In this document: piece by piece, positions 46,819-55,601 of the stretch
Position numbering within the stretch: the first letter of the stretch is position 1
Layout of the letters: each line of letters starts with the position of its first letter
Assembly (NCBI GenBank): GCA_047602465.1
Contig: JASGHF010000001.1
Span: 1,922,001-1,986,000, forward strand
Reading direction: 5' to 3'
DNA: 64,000 nt
Source of the DNA: JADZAI01 sp047602465
GTDB taxonomy: Bacteria > Pseudomonadota > Alphaproteobacteria > Micropepsales > Micropepsaceae
Program-made: the position numbers and the translations under genes
Notes under the pieces: generated by a model
What the model was told of the DNA's origin: nothing
Database searches by the model: none
What the model saw: the letters and a program-made list of their open reading frames with translations, nothing else

Positions 46819-47759
46819 TGGGCCGCAAGCCCAAGGGCGAGAAGATCGACGGCTGGCTGATCCTCGATAAACCCTCCGGCCTCACCTCGACCGACTGCGT
46901 CACCCGCGCCAAGCGCCTCTTCAACGCGCAGAAGGCCGGTCATGCCGGTACGCTCGACCCCATGGCGACCGGAATCCTCGCCATCGCGTTCGGCGAGGCG
47001 ACCAAGACCGTGCCCTATGCGATGGACGCCGAGAAGGTCTATCGCTTCACCGCCAAATGGGGCGTCGCCACTACCACGGACGACGCCGAAGGCGCCGTCA
47101 CCAAGACGGTCGATCTGGTCCCCGCGCCAGACGCGGTGTTGCGTGAACTGCCCAAATTCCTCGGCTGGACCCAACAGACCCCGCCCGCTTTCTCCGCCGT
47201 GAAGGTCGATGGCGAGCGCGCCTACGATCTGGCGCGTGAGGGCCAGGAGGTCGAACTCAAATCCCGTCCGGCCTATATCCGCCGCCTGGAGATCGTGGAG
47301 ACGCGCCCCACGAATGAAACCGTTTTCGAAATGACCTGCGGAAAGGGCGTCTATGTCCGTGCCTTCGTGCGCGATATCGCCCTTAACCTTGGCACCTACG
47401 CCCACGTCACCGAGCTGCGCCGGTTAAGTGTCGGCAGCTTCACGGAAAACCGGGCGATTTCCCTAGCGGCGTTGTCGGATTTGACGTATAGCGACGCCGC
47501 AAATTTGCACCTGCACCCCGTCGAGACCGCGCTGGACGACATCCCGGCACTGGCCATAGGCGAGGCGGACGCAAGCAAGATCCGGTCGGGTCAGGCTGCT
47601 CCGGTGCGCGGAACGGCTTTTTCGACAGCCGAAGCGCTTCTTGAGGATGCCGGCGATGAACCGCCGGTGGTCCTGCTGAAGTCTTCGTCGGGAAAGCCAG
47701 TGGCGATGGCCGAGCTGAAACTCGGCGCTTTCCACCCGCTGCGCGTGTTCAACCTTTAG
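46818..47759 (+). CDS. truB: tRNA pseudouridine-55 synthase
   Basis: A 313-residue TruB. DGWLILDKPSGLTS starts the domain and the catalytic Asp is D47 in GHAGTLDPMATG. YRFTAKWGVATTTDDAEG, YDLAREGQEVEL and CGKGVYVRAFVRDIA are further conserved blocks. It makes pseudouridine 55 in the T-loop of most tRNAs. The C-terminal region (about 250-313) is a PUA-like domain. Coupled to rbfA by a one-base overlap; rpsO follows after 17 bases. Confidence 0.96.
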   Translation: MGRKPKGEKIDGWLILDKPSGLTSTDCVTRAKRLFNAQKAGHAGTLDPMATGILAIAFGEATKTVPYAMDAEKVYRFTAKWGVATTTDDAEGAVTKTVDLVPAPDAVLRELPKFLGWTQQTPPAFSAVKVDGERAYDLAREGQEVELKSRPAYIRRLEIVETRPTNETVFEMTCGKGVYVRAFVRDIALNLGTYAHVTELRRLSVGSFTENRAISLAALSDLTYSDAANLHLHPVETALDDIPALAIGEADASKIRSGQAAPVRGTAFSTAEALLEDAGDEPPVVLLKSSSGKPVAMAELKLGAFHPLRVFNL

Positions 47760-47776
47760 ACGTTAAGGAGATCCCG

Positions 47777-48046
47777 ATGTCGATTACCGCAGCGCGTAAA
47801 GCTGAAGTCATCAAGGACAACGCCCCCAAGCAGGGCGATACCGGTTCGCCGGAAGTGCAGGTCGCGATCCTCTCGGAGCGCATCACCGCCCTGCAGGACC
47901 ACTTCAAGGCGCACGCCAAGGACAACCATTCCCGCCGCGGCCTCATCAAGATGGTGTCGCGCCGTCGCAGCCTGCTCGACTACCTGAAGGCGAAGGACAA
48001 GGACCGCTACGCGGCCCTCATCGCCAAGCTGGGCCTGCGCCGCTGA
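47777..48046 (+). CDS. rpsO: Ribosomal protein S15
   Basis: An 89-residue S15. MSITAARKAEVIKDNA, GDTGSPEVQVAILSERI, HFKAHAKDNHSRRGLIKMVSRRR and LLDYLKAKDKDRY match the family throughout. A strong Shine-Dalgarno (TAAGGAGATC) precedes the ATG. A strong terminator follows, so pnp is expressed by read-through or from its own promoter. Confidence 0.98.
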   Translation: MSITAARKAEVIKDNAPKQGDTGSPEVQVAILSERITALQDHFKAHAKDNHSRRGLIKMVSRRRSLLDYLKAKDKDRYAALIAKLGLRR

Positions 48047-48078
48047 TCCGGCCACGGCCGTATCCGACTTAGACGACG

Positions 48079-48115
48079 CGAAACGCCCGGCCGTGTGCGC
48101 CCGGGCGTTTCGTTT
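48079..48115 (+). terminator. Intrinsic terminator after rpsO
   Basis: A perfect 12-bp stem, CGAAACGCCCGG (48079-48090) and CCGGGCGTTTCG (48101-48112), with a 10-base loop and a short T-run. It separates rpsO from pnp, as the rpsO terminator does in E. coli. Confidence 0.85.
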
Positions 48116-48187
48116 ATCCGCAATCGCGCACGCGACCCGTATGAGCGTCCGGCAGGGCCGGCGCTGCTGACACGAAAGAAGAAATCC

Positions 48188-50326
48188 ATGTTCGATATCC
48201 ACAAGCGCGAAGTCACGTGGGGCGGCCGCAAGCTGACCCTGGAAACCGGCCGCATCGCGCGCCAGGCCGACGGCGCCGTCCTCGCCACCTATGGCGAGAC
48301 CAGCGTTCTGGCCACCGTCGTCTCCGACCGCCAGCCGAAGCCCGGCTTCGACTTCTTCCCGCTGACCGTCCACTATCAGGAGCGCACCTACGCCGCCGGC
48401 AAGATTCCCGGCGGCTTTTTCAAGCGCGAAGGCCGTCCGACCGAGAAGGAAACCCTCGTCTCGCGTCTCATCGACCGCCCGATCCGCCCGCTCTTCGTGG
48501 AAGGCTACCAGAACGAAACGCAGGTCATCTGCACCGTCCTCAGCCACGACCTTGAGAACGATCCCGACATCGTCGCCCTCGTCGCCGCTTCGGCCGCGCT
48601 CACCATCTCCGGCGTTCCCTTCATGGGCCCGATCGGCGCCGCCCGCGTCGGCCTCGTCGATGGCCAGCTCGTCCTCAACCCGCTCATGGAGCAGGTGAAG
48701 ACCTCCAAGCTCGACCTCGTCGTCGCCGGCACCACCGACGCCGTGCTGATGGTGGAATCGGAAGCCCAGGAGCTTTCCGAAGACGAGATGCTCTCGGCCG
48801 TGATGTTCGGCCACCGCTCGATGCAGCCGGTGATCGATGCGATCATCTCGCTCGCCGAAGCCGCCGCCAAGCCGCCGCGCGACCATGTCGTTGAAGACAA
48901 GTCGGCGCTGCTCGCCAAGGTGATCGGCCTCGTCGACGCCGACCTCCGCGCCGCCTACCAGATCCGCAAGAAGTCCGACCGCCAGGCCGCCGTCGGCGCC
49001 GCCAAGGCCAAGGTCGTCGCCGAACTCGGCGGCGAGGAAGAGGGCAAGTACAGCCCCGCCGTCCTCTCCAAGATCTTCAAGGCTGCGGAACAGAACATCG
49101 TCCGCAACGCGACGATCGACGGCCACCGCATCGACGGCCGCGCGCTCGACGCCGTCCGCCCGATCCTGGCGCAGGTGTCGGTCCTGCCGCGCACGCACGG
49201 CTCGGCCCTCTTCACCCGCGGCGAGACGCAGGCCCTCGTGGTCACGACGCTCGGCACGGGCGACGACGAGCAGATGATCGACGCGCTCGAAGGCCGTTAC
49301 GACGAGCGCTTCATGCTGCACTACAACTTCCCTCCGTACTCGGTCGGTGAGACGGGCCGCATGGGCGGCGCGGGCCGCCGCGAAATCGGCCACGGCAAGC
49401 TCGCCTGGCGCGCGGTTCACCCGATCCTGCCGTCGAAGGAAGCCTTCCCCTACACGATCCGCGTTGTCTCGGAGATCACCGAGTCCAACGGTTCGTCGTC
49501 GATGGCTTCGGTCTGCGGCGCCTCGCTCGCCATGATGGACGCCGGCGTTCCGCTGAAGCGCCCCATCGCCGGCATCGCGATGGGCCTCATCAAGGAAGGC
49601 GACCGCTTCGCCGTCCTCTCCGACATCCTGGGTGACGAAGACCATCTCGGCGACATGGACTTCAAGGTCGCCGGTACGTCGGAAGGCATCACCTCGCTTC
49701 AGATGGACATCAAGATCACCGGCATCACCGAGGAGATCATGAAGGTCGCGCTGAACCAGGCGCATGGCGGCCGCGCGCACATCCTCGGCGAGATGGCCAA
49801 GGCGCTCGACGCCGGCCGCTCGGAAGTCGGCCCGAATGCCCCGCGCATCGAGACGATGAAGATCCCCACCGACAAGATCCGCGAAGTGATCGGTTCGGGC
49901 GGCAAGGTCATCCGCGAGATCGTGGAGAAGACCGGCGCCAAGATCGACATCGAGGATGACGGCACGATCAAGATCGCCTCGCCCAACGCGGACTCCATCA
50001 AGGCCGCGCAGAAGTGGATCAAGGGCATCGTGTCCGAGCCGGAAGTCGGCGAGATCTACGAAGGCAAGGTCGTTAAGGTCATGGACTTCGGCGCCTTCGT
50101 GAACTTCTTCGGCGCGAAGGACGGCCTCGTCCACATCTCGCAGCTGTCGAAGAAGCGCGTCGCCAAGGTCAACGAAGTGGTCAATGAAGGCGACAAGGTC
50201 TTCGTGAAGCTGCTCGGCGTCGACGATCGCGGCAAGGTGCGCCTGTCGATGAAGATCGTCGATCAGGCGACCGGCGTTGAGATCAAGGAAGAAGAAGGCG
50301 CGGCCGAGGCTCCGGCCGAAGCCTGA
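48188..50326 (+). CDS. pnp: Polyribonucleotide nucleotidyltransferase (PNPase)
   Basis: A 712-residue trimeric 3'-5' exoribonuclease. Two RNase PH domains (about 1-230 and 325-545, with ATYGETSVLATVV and FTRGETQALVVTTLGT), an alpha-helical linker, a KH domain (DKIREVIGSGGKVIREIVEKTGA) and an S1 domain (GEIYEGKVVKVMDFGAFVNFFG) are all present; the catalytic aspartates are in VLSDILGDEDHLGDMDFKVAG. ATG 48188 gives MFDIHKREV as in homologues. The 140-base leader behind the rpsO terminator is where autoregulation occurs in other bacteria. Full length. Confidence 0.98.
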   Translation: MFDIHKREVTWGGRKLTLETGRIARQADGAVLATYGETSVLATVVSDRQPKPGFDFFPLTVHYQERTYAAGKIPGGFFKREGRPTEKETLVSRLIDRPIRPLFVEGYQNETQVICTVLSHDLENDPDIVALVAASAALTISGVPFMGPIGAARVGLVDGQLVLNPLMEQVKTSKLDLVVAGTTDAVLMVESEAQELSEDEMLSAVMFGHRSMQPVIDAIISLAEAAAKPPRDHVVEDKSALLAKVIGLVDADLRAAYQIRKKSDRQAAVGAAKAKVVAELGGEEEGKYSPAVLSKIFKAAEQNIVRNATIDGHRIDGRALDAVRPILAQVSVLPRTHGSALFTRGETQALVVTTLGTGDDEQMIDALEGRYDERFMLHYNFPPYSVGETGRMGGAGRREIGHGKLAWRAVHPILPSKEAFPYTIRVVSEITESNGSSSMASVCGASLAMMDAGVPLKRPIAGIAMGLIKEGDRFAVLSDILGDEDHLGDMDFKVAGTSEGITSLQMDIKITGITEEIMKVALNQAHGGRAHILGEMAKALDAGRSEVGPNAPRIETMKIPTDKIREVIGSGGKVIREIVEKTGAKIDIEDDGTIKIASPNADSIKAAQKWIKGIVSEPEVGEIYEGKVVKVMDFGAFVNFFGAKDGLVHISQLSKKRVAKVNEVVNEGDKVFVKLLGVDDRGKVRLSMKIVDQATGVEIKEEEGAAEAPAEA

Positions 50327-50350
50327 GCACTTCTCTCCTTAGGGGGCGGG

Positions 50351-50382
50351 AAAGGGCGGCCAGCAGGCCGCCCTTTTCTTTT
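50351..50382 (+). terminator. Intrinsic terminator after pnp
   Basis: AAAGGGCGGCC (50351-50361), loop AGCA, GGCCGCCCTTT (50366-50376), then TTCTTTT. A perfect 11-bp stem with T-rich tail, 24 bases after the pnp stop. Confidence 0.92.
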
Positions 50383-50430
50383 GCGCCTGCGCGCGCGAGG
50401 TTTTGCAGAAGACATGGCGAGGAGATGCGC

Positions 50431-51654
50431 ATGACAGGCCGCACGGCACCCGATGGCTTCCTCTGGGGCACCGCCATCTCGGCGCATCAGAGCGAAGGCG
50501 GCAACACCAATTCCGACAGCTGGCTGCTGGAGCATATGACGCCCAGCGCCTACGCCGAACCGGCGCACGACGCCTGCGATGCCTATCACCACTACGGGGA
50601 GGACATCGCCCTCGCGGCCTCGCTCGGCTTCAACTGCTATCGCTTCGGCATTGAATGGGCGCGCATCGAGCCGGAGCCGGGCTTCTTCTCGAACGCCGCA
50701 CTCGGCCACTACCGGCGCATGCTGGAAACCTGCCACGCGCACGGCCTCCAGCCGATGGTCAGCTACAATCACTTCACCGTGCCGCGCTGGTATGCCGCGC
50801 GCGGCGGGTTTGAAGCCGCCGACGGCGCGGAGATTTTCGCCCGCTTCGCCGGCAGGGTGACCGCAGCTCTCGGCGATCTCATCCCCTATGCCGCGACGTT
50901 CAACGAGGCGAACATCGCGCTTCTGGTGCGCATCATGCGGCGCGGGCGGGGAGCCGAAACCATCGCGGCGATGCTGGCCGCCGCGGCGAAGGCCAGCGGC
51001 TCCGACATTTTTTCGTCCGTTCTCTTTTCCGATCCCGACCGCATCAATGCCGGACTCTACGCCGCCCACAAAGCCGCGATGCAGGCGATCCGTGCGGAGC
51101 GCAGCTCGATTACGCTCGGCCTTCTTCTTACGATGCAGCAGGTCGAGGGCGTCGGAGAGAACAATCTCGCCGCCGCCGTGCAGCAGGCGCTCTACGGCAA
51201 CTGGCTGGCCGAGGCCGACAATTGCGATTTTCTCGGCGTGCAGACCTACACGCGCTTCCGCGTCGGCGACAAAGGCGCGCTGCCGATCCCCGAGGACGCC
51301 GAGCGCACCGCGTCCGGCTACGAGTACCGCCCTCAGGCCCTTGGCGCGACGATCCGCCTCGCCGCGGCCTCCACCTCCAGACCCATCTACGTCACCGAAA
51401 GCGGCATCGCGACCGATGACGACACGCGCCGTGTCGCCTTCATCGACGCGGCGCTCGACGAGGTTCGCGCCTGCCTCGATGAAGGCATCGACGTACGCAG
51501 CTTCATCCAGTGGTCGATGCTCGACAATTTCGAGTGGACAGCCGGCTACGGCCAGCGTTTCGGCATGGTGGATGTCGATCGGGCGACCTTCAAACGCATG
51601 CCCAAACCGAGCGCCTATCACTTGGGCGCACACGCCAGGGCAAACCGGATCTAG
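50431..51654 (+). CDS. Glycoside hydrolase family 1 protein (beta-glucosidase-like)
   Basis: A 407-residue GH1 TIM-barrel enzyme, rather short for the family (usually 430-480). The acid/base is E159 in TFNEANI (normally TFNEP, so Pro is replaced by Ala), and the nucleophile is E323 in VTESGIATDDD (normally TENG). The N-terminus FLWGTAISAHQSEGGNTNSD and FRFGIEWARIEPEPG-type segment are typical, and NFEWTAGYGQRFGMVDVD closes the barrel. ATG 50431 lies 6 bases after GAGGAG and is preferred over the ATG at 50425. No signal peptide, so intracellular. Variant motifs may mean altered aglycone specificity. Confidence 0.9.
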   Translation: MTGRTAPDGFLWGTAISAHQSEGGNTNSDSWLLEHMTPSAYAEPAHDACDAYHHYGEDIALAASLGFNCYRFGIEWARIEPEPGFFSNAALGHYRRMLETCHAHGLQPMVSYNHFTVPRWYAARGGFEAADGAEIFARFAGRVTAALGDLIPYAATFNEANIALLVRIMRRGRGAETIAAMLAAAAKASGSDIFSSVLFSDPDRINAGLYAAHKAAMQAIRAERSSITLGLLLTMQQVEGVGENNLAAAVQQALYGNWLAEADNCDFLGVQTYTRFRVGDKGALPIPEDAERTASGYEYRPQALGATIRLAAASTSRPIYVTESGIATDDDTRRVAFIDAALDEVRACLDEGIDVRSFIQWSMLDNFEWTAGYGQRFGMVDVDRATFKRMPKPSAYHLGAHARANRI

Positions 51655-51690
51655 CGCCGCAATAGGCGCCCGGCGATCTTCATTGTGGAA

Positions 51691-51711
51691 AGGGCGGCCC
51701 ATGGCCGCCCT
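51691..51711. terminator. Bidirectional terminator-like hairpin between convergent genes
   Basis: A perfect 9-bp stem, AGGGCGGCC and GGCCGCCCT, with loop CAT, between the GH1 stop (51654) and the end of the minus-strand GST gene (51720). T-tracts on both sides are weak, so it is a moderate terminator at best. The stem is nearly identical to the pnp terminator. Confidence 0.65.
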
Positions 51712-51719
51712 ATTTCGCT

Positions 51720-52361
51720 TCAGTCCTTGAAGTGCCGCGCCCAGACCGGCGCGATTTTCGGATGCGCCTTCACCGCCTGGCGCAGCGCCTCGATGCGCGG
51801 CGCGTTCGGGGCGCGCCACTCGATCGGGTTCTCCCACCCGGCGATATTCGCGACATAGACATCCAGCGCCGAGATTGTCCCGCCGAACGCGAACGGCCCG
51901 TTCAGATTGCGCCGCGCCAGTTCGCGCTCGAACAAGATCCAGTACCAGCGGATCTCCGACTTGGCCGACGCGGCCACCGCGTCACGGTCGTAATAGTTCG
52001 AGGTGTAGCGGCCGGGAAAATCGATCCGCCCGATCGCCTCGTAGATGTTGTTGGAGATGAACATCAGCCAGCGCAGCGCCCAGGCGCGCTCCGGCGTCCC
52101 GATATCGGGCAGCAGCTTCGCGCCGCGATGCTGCTCGTCGATGGTCAGCAGCACCGCCGCCGATTCCGTCACCACCGTGCCGTCGGCCAGCAGCAGCGCC
52201 GGCACCTTGCCCATCGGGTTGACCGCCTTGTAGGGGTCTTCCGTCTGCTCGAACTTCTCCAGATCCACGCCCTTCAGTTCATAGGGCGCGTCCAGCAGCG
52301 CAAACAGCGCCTCCGGCGTGAAGGAACCGGAATCGGCATCACCGTACAGCGTGTAGGTCAT
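51720..52361 (-). CDS. Glutathione S-transferase-like protein
   Basis: A 213-residue GST. The N-terminal thioredoxin-like domain has LYGDADSGSFTPEALFALLDAPYEL, the cis-Pro in GKVPALLLADG and ESAAVLLTIDE that binds the glutamyl part; the C-terminal helical domain follows. The usual catalytic Ser/Cys at the start of helix 1 is in DSGSF. Its start overlaps the fabI stop by 4 bases, so it is probably co-transcribed with fabB-fabI. Substrate unknown. Confidence 0.88.
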   Translation of the reverse strand: MTYTLYGDADSGSFTPEALFALLDAPYELKGVDLEKFEQTEDPYKAVNPMGKVPALLLADGTVVTESAAVLLTIDEQHRGAKLLPDIGTPERAWALRWLMFISNNIYEAIGRIDFPGRYTSNYYDRDAVAASAKSEIRWYWILFERELARRNLNGPFAFGGTISALDVYVANIAGWENPIEWRAPNAPRIEALRQAVKAHPKIAPVWARHFKD

Positions 52362-53203
52362 TCGGCGGCGCGGGCCTTCACATCGTTTTCGTCGGGCAGG
52401 CCCATGGATTTCAGGCTCGCGGTCGAGGGCATGCCGACAATGTTGTAGCCGCTGTCGACATAATGGATTTCGCCGGTGACACCGCCGGACAGATCGCTGA
52501 GCAGATAGAGACCGGCATTGCCGACATGCTCCAGCTCGATATTGCGCTGCATCGGCGCGTTCATCTTGTTCCAGCGGAACATGAGGCGCGCATCGCCGAT
52601 GGCCGAACCGGCCAGCGTCCGCATGGGGCCGGCCGAGATGCAGTTCACGCGAATGCCGTCAGGGCCGAGATCGGCGGCGAGATAACGCACGCTCGCCTCC
52701 AGCGCCGCCTTGGCGATGCCCATGACGTTGTAGTTCGGGATCACGCGGATCGCGCCCATATAGGACAGCGTGATCAGCGAACCGCCCTGCTTCATCAGCG
52801 GCGCGGCGCGGCGCGCGACGTCGGTGAACGAGTAGCAGGAGATATCGAGCGCGCGATTGAAGTTCTTGCGGCTCGTCTCGATGTAGCGGCCCTTCATCTC
52901 CGCCTTGTCGGCGAAGGCGATGCAGTGGACGACGAAATCCAGGCCGCCCCATTCGCGCTCCAGCGTGCCGAACAGGCTTTCCATGCTCTGCTCGTCTTCC
53001 ACGTCCGCCGGCAACACCAGCCTTGCGCCCAGCGTCGCGGCCAGCGGCTTCACGCGCTTGCCATAGGCCTCGCCCTGATAGGTGAAGGCCAGCTCAGCCC
53101 CCTGCGCCGCGCAAGCCTGCGCGATGCCCCATGCGATGGAATGATCATTCGCGACGCCCATCACGAGCCCGCGCTTGCCTTCCATCAATCCCGAAATCGC
53201 CAT
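52358..53203 (-). CDS. fabI: Enoyl-[acyl-carrier-protein] reductase (NADH)
   Basis: A 281-residue FabI of type II fatty acid synthesis, reducing trans-2-enoyl-ACP. The nucleotide-binding start is RGLVMGVANDHSIAWGIA, and the catalytic Tyr/Lys are in LSYMGAIRVIPNYNVMGIAKAALEAS (Y-x6-K). SAGPMRTLAGSAI is also conserved. Located 10 bases after fabB and coupled to the GST gene; the fabB-fabI pair is the common alphaproteobacterial order. It is the usual triclosan target. Confidence 0.96.
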   Translation of the reverse strand: MAISGLMEGKRGLVMGVANDHSIAWGIAQACAAQGAELAFTYQGEAYGKRVKPLAATLGARLVLPADVEDEQSMESLFGTLEREWGGLDFVVHCIAFADKAEMKGRYIETSRKNFNRALDISCYSFTDVARRAAPLMKQGGSLITLSYMGAIRVIPNYNVMGIAKAALEASVRYLAADLGPDGIRVNCISAGPMRTLAGSAIGDARLMFRWNKMNAPMQRNIELEHVGNAGLYLLSDLSGGVTGEIHYVDSGYNIVGMPSTASLKSMGLPDENDVKARAAE

Positions 53204-53213
53204 AAGCGGCCCC

Positions 53214-54437
53214 TCAGCCCTGATGACGCTGGAAGACCAGCGATGCGTTGGTGCCGCCGAACCCGAACGAGTTCGACATGGCGGTATTGATCTTCGCGCC
53301 GTCGATGCGCGAACGCACGATATTCGCGCTCGCGACGGCGGGATCGATCTCTTCGATATTCGCGCTCTCGCAGATGAAGCCCGACTGCATCATCAGCAGC
53401 GTGTAGATCGCTTCATGCACGCCCGCCGCGCCCTGGCTGTGGCCGGACAGCGACTTGGTCGCCGAGATCGGCGGCATGTCGTCGCCGAACACGGCGCGGA
53501 TCGCCTCGATCTCGGGAATGTCGCCCACCGGCGTCGAGGTCGCGTGTGGATTGATGTAGTCGACTTTTTCCTTGATGCCCTGCAACGCCATCTTCATGCA
53601 GCGCACCGCGCCTTCGCCTGACGGGGCGACCATGTCGGCGCCGTCGGCGGTGGCGCCATAGCCGGTCAGCTCGGCATAGATCTTCGCGCCGCGCGCCTTG
53701 GCGTGCTCCAGTTCCTCCAGCACGACGATGCCGCCGCCGCCGGAAATCACGAAGCCGTCGCGGTTGACGTCATAGGCGCGGCTCGCACGCTCCGGCGTGT
53801 CGTTATATTTCGACGACATCGCGCCCATCGCGTCGAAGAGGACGGACAGCGTCCAGTCCAGCTCCTCGCCGCCGCCGGCGAACATGATGTCCTGCTTGCC
53901 CCACTGGATCATCTCGGCCGCGTTGCCGATGCAGTTGGCCGAGGTCGAGCAGGCCGACGAGATCGAGTAATTGACGCCCTTGGTCTTGAACCATGTCGAA
54001 AGATTCGCCGACACCGTCGACGACATCGCCTTGGGCACCGCGAACGGACCGACGCGCTTGGGGCCTTTGCCCGGCTCGCGCGTCACGTCGGCGGCGGCGA
54101 CGATCGCCTTGGTCGAGGGGCCGCCCGATCCGGCGATGAGGCCGGTGCGTTCGTTGGAAACGAGATCAGGCGTCAGGCCTGCGTCCTGGATCGCCTGGCT
54201 CATGGCGATCCAGGCATAGGCCGCGCCGTCGCCCATGAAGCGCCGGGCGCGGCGGTCCACCGCCTCGTCCAGATCGATCTTAAGGCTCCCGTGTACCTGG
54301 CTGCGGAAGCCGTGCGCGGCGTAATCCTCGGCTCTGACGATGCCCGAACGCGCTTCGCGCAGCGAGGCGACGACTTCCTGGGCGTTGTTGCCGAGCGAGG
54401 AGACGATACCCAGGCCGGTGACGGCGACGCGTCTCAT
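53214..54437 (-). CDS. fabB: 3-oxoacyl-[acyl-carrier-protein] synthase I
   Basis: A 407-residue KAS I. The catalytic triad C163 (SISSACSTSANC), H298 (INPHATSTPVGD) and H333 (LSGHSQGAAG) sits at the same positions as in E. coli FabB. FabB elongates the cis-3-decenoyl-ACP made by FabA, essential for unsaturated fatty acids. AGAGGA lies 5-8 bases before the ATG. A glyoxalase-type gene separates it from fabA; in many related genomes fabA-fabB are directly adjacent. Confidence 0.96.
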   Translation of the reverse strand: MRRVAVTGLGIVSSLGNNAQEVVASLREARSGIVRAEDYAAHGFRSQVHGSLKIDLDEAVDRRARRFMGDGAAYAWIAMSQAIQDAGLTPDLVSNERTGLIAGSGGPSTKAIVAAADVTREPGKGPKRVGPFAVPKAMSSTVSANLSTWFKTKGVNYSISSACSTSANCIGNAAEMIQWGKQDIMFAGGGEELDWTLSVLFDAMGAMSSKYNDTPERASRAYDVNRDGFVISGGGGIVVLEELEHAKARGAKIYAELTGYGATADGADMVAPSGEGAVRCMKMALQGIKEKVDYINPHATSTPVGDIPEIEAIRAVFGDDMPPISATKSLSGHSQGAAGVHEAIYTLLMMQSGFICESANIEEIDPAVASANIVRSRIDGAKINTAMSNSFGFGGTNASLVFQRHQG

Positions 54438-54513
54438 GTGTCCTCTTAGCTAGGTCAGTTTCTGCCGCGCCGTTCTAGTGCGCCAAGCCCCTTGAGGGAA
54501 GGCGGCGCGGCTC

Positions 54514-54888
54514 TCATCCAGCTTCCGTCAGGCTCAGCAGGTTGCCGTCGGGATCGTTGAACCAGGCAACCTTGGCGGCCCCGCCCGGCGCTGTCCAGAA
54601 CCCGTCCGCCTCCATCCCCATGCCGGGATAGATCAGGAACGCGACGCCCCTGGCCTTCAGCGCCGCGATCGCCCCGGTCATGCTGGCGACGTTCCAGCCT
54701 AGGGCCGGATGCGGGCCTGGCGTCCAGTCGGGCAGTTCGGTCACACGCAGCACGGCGCCGCCCAGCTTGAAGACATGGGCGAACCCGTCGAAACCGGCAT
54801 GTTCAAGCCCCAGGACGTCGCGATAGAAGGCCAACGCCTTCCCGCCGTCGCGCGTCTGAATGAAGGTAACCGTCGCTCCAAGCGTCAT
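54514..54888 (-). CDS. Glyoxalase/bleomycin-resistance-type (VOC) protein
   Basis: A 124-residue vicinal-oxygen-chelate protein with paired beta-alpha-beta-beta-beta units. FIQTRDGGKALAFYRDVLGLE begins the first, and KVAWFNDPDGNLLSLTEAG closes the second, where the Glu is a typical metal ligand. The first metal His of glyoxalase I is not obvious, so enzyme type is unknown. It lies between fabA and fabB on the same strand with gaps of 50 and 76 bases, an unusual insertion in the fab cluster. Confidence 0.82.
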   Translation of the reverse strand: MTLGATVTFIQTRDGGKALAFYRDVLGLEHAGFDGFAHVFKLGGAVLRVTELPDWTPGPHPALGWNVASMTGAIAALKARGVAFLIYPGMGMEADGFWTAPGGAAKVAWFNDPDGNLLSLTEAG

Positions 54889-54938
54889 GCTGTCCTCCCC
54901 GGTATCGCTGTCCGGCGAGGAACGGAGGGCGCTCCGGC

Positions 54939-55496
54939 TCAGGCCGGAACGGCCGCCGGCCCGCCCGTCGTGAAGAGACCCACTTTCAGGTCTTTCACTT
55001 CAAATGCCGTCTTGCCGTCCACCTCGACGCGGCCATCGCCCACGCCCAGAACCAGCTTCCTCAGGATCACGCGCTTCAGATCGACGATATAGGTCACCAG
55101 CTTGGAGTCCGGCAGGACCATGTCGGAGAACTTCACTTCGCCCACGCCGATGGCGCGGCCGCGGCCCGGCGCGCCCATCCAGCCGAGGAAAAAGCCGCAC
55201 ATCTGCCACAGCGCATCGAGACCCAGGCAGCCCGGCATCACCGGATCGCCCTCGAAATGGCATTTGAAGAACCAGAGGTCCGGCTTCACATCCAGCTCGG
55301 CCACGATCTGGCCTTTGCCGTGCGCGCCGCCCTCGTCCGAAATATGCGTGATGCGGTCGAACATCAGCATCGGCGGCATCGGCAATTGCGCATTGCCGGG
55401 GCCAAAAAGCTTGCCCTTGGCGCAGTCGATCAGGCTGTGGAAATCGAAGCTCTTCGCCCGCTTGATCACGTCCACCGCCAACCCGCTCCCAGACAT
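54939..55496 (-). CDS. fabA: 3-hydroxydecanoyl-[acyl-carrier-protein] dehydratase/isomerase
   Basis: A 185-residue hot-dog-fold enzyme that dehydrates 3-hydroxydecanoyl-ACP and isomerises trans-2 to cis-3-decenoyl-ACP, starting unsaturated fatty acid synthesis. The catalytic pair is H80 (FFKCHFEGDPVMPGCLGLD) and D94, corresponding to H70/D84 of E. coli. LMFDRITHISDEGG is also conserved. First gene of the fabA - VOC - fabB - fabI - GST group. A palindrome lies upstream. Confidence 0.95.
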   Translation of the reverse strand: MSGSGLAVDVIKRAKSFDFHSLIDCAKGKLFGPGNAQLPMPPMLMFDRITHISDEGGAHGKGQIVAELDVKPDLWFFKCHFEGDPVMPGCLGLDALWQMCGFFLGWMGAPGRGRAIGVGEVKFSDMVLPDSKLVTYIVDLKRVILRKLVLGVGDGRVEVDGKTAFEVKDLKVGLFTTGGPAAVPA

Positions 55497-55516
55497 CGCG
55501 TTCTTTCCGCAGATCG

Positions 55517-55529
55517 GGGGTTTAACCCC
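55517..55529. promoter_or_regulatory. Palindrome GGGGTT-T-AACCCC upstream of fabA
   Basis: A 13-base perfect palindrome located 21 bases before the fabA ATG (minus strand), downstream of a TTGAAA on that strand. Position fits an operator or 5' leader hairpin for fabA. No known fatty-acid regulator site is matched. Confidence 0.35.
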
Positions 55530-55601
55530 GAAATTTCAAGGGTTCTCAGGTAGCAGCCGACGGGGTCGCTCGCAAGCAATCCGGAACGGCGGGGAGCCAA
55601 A

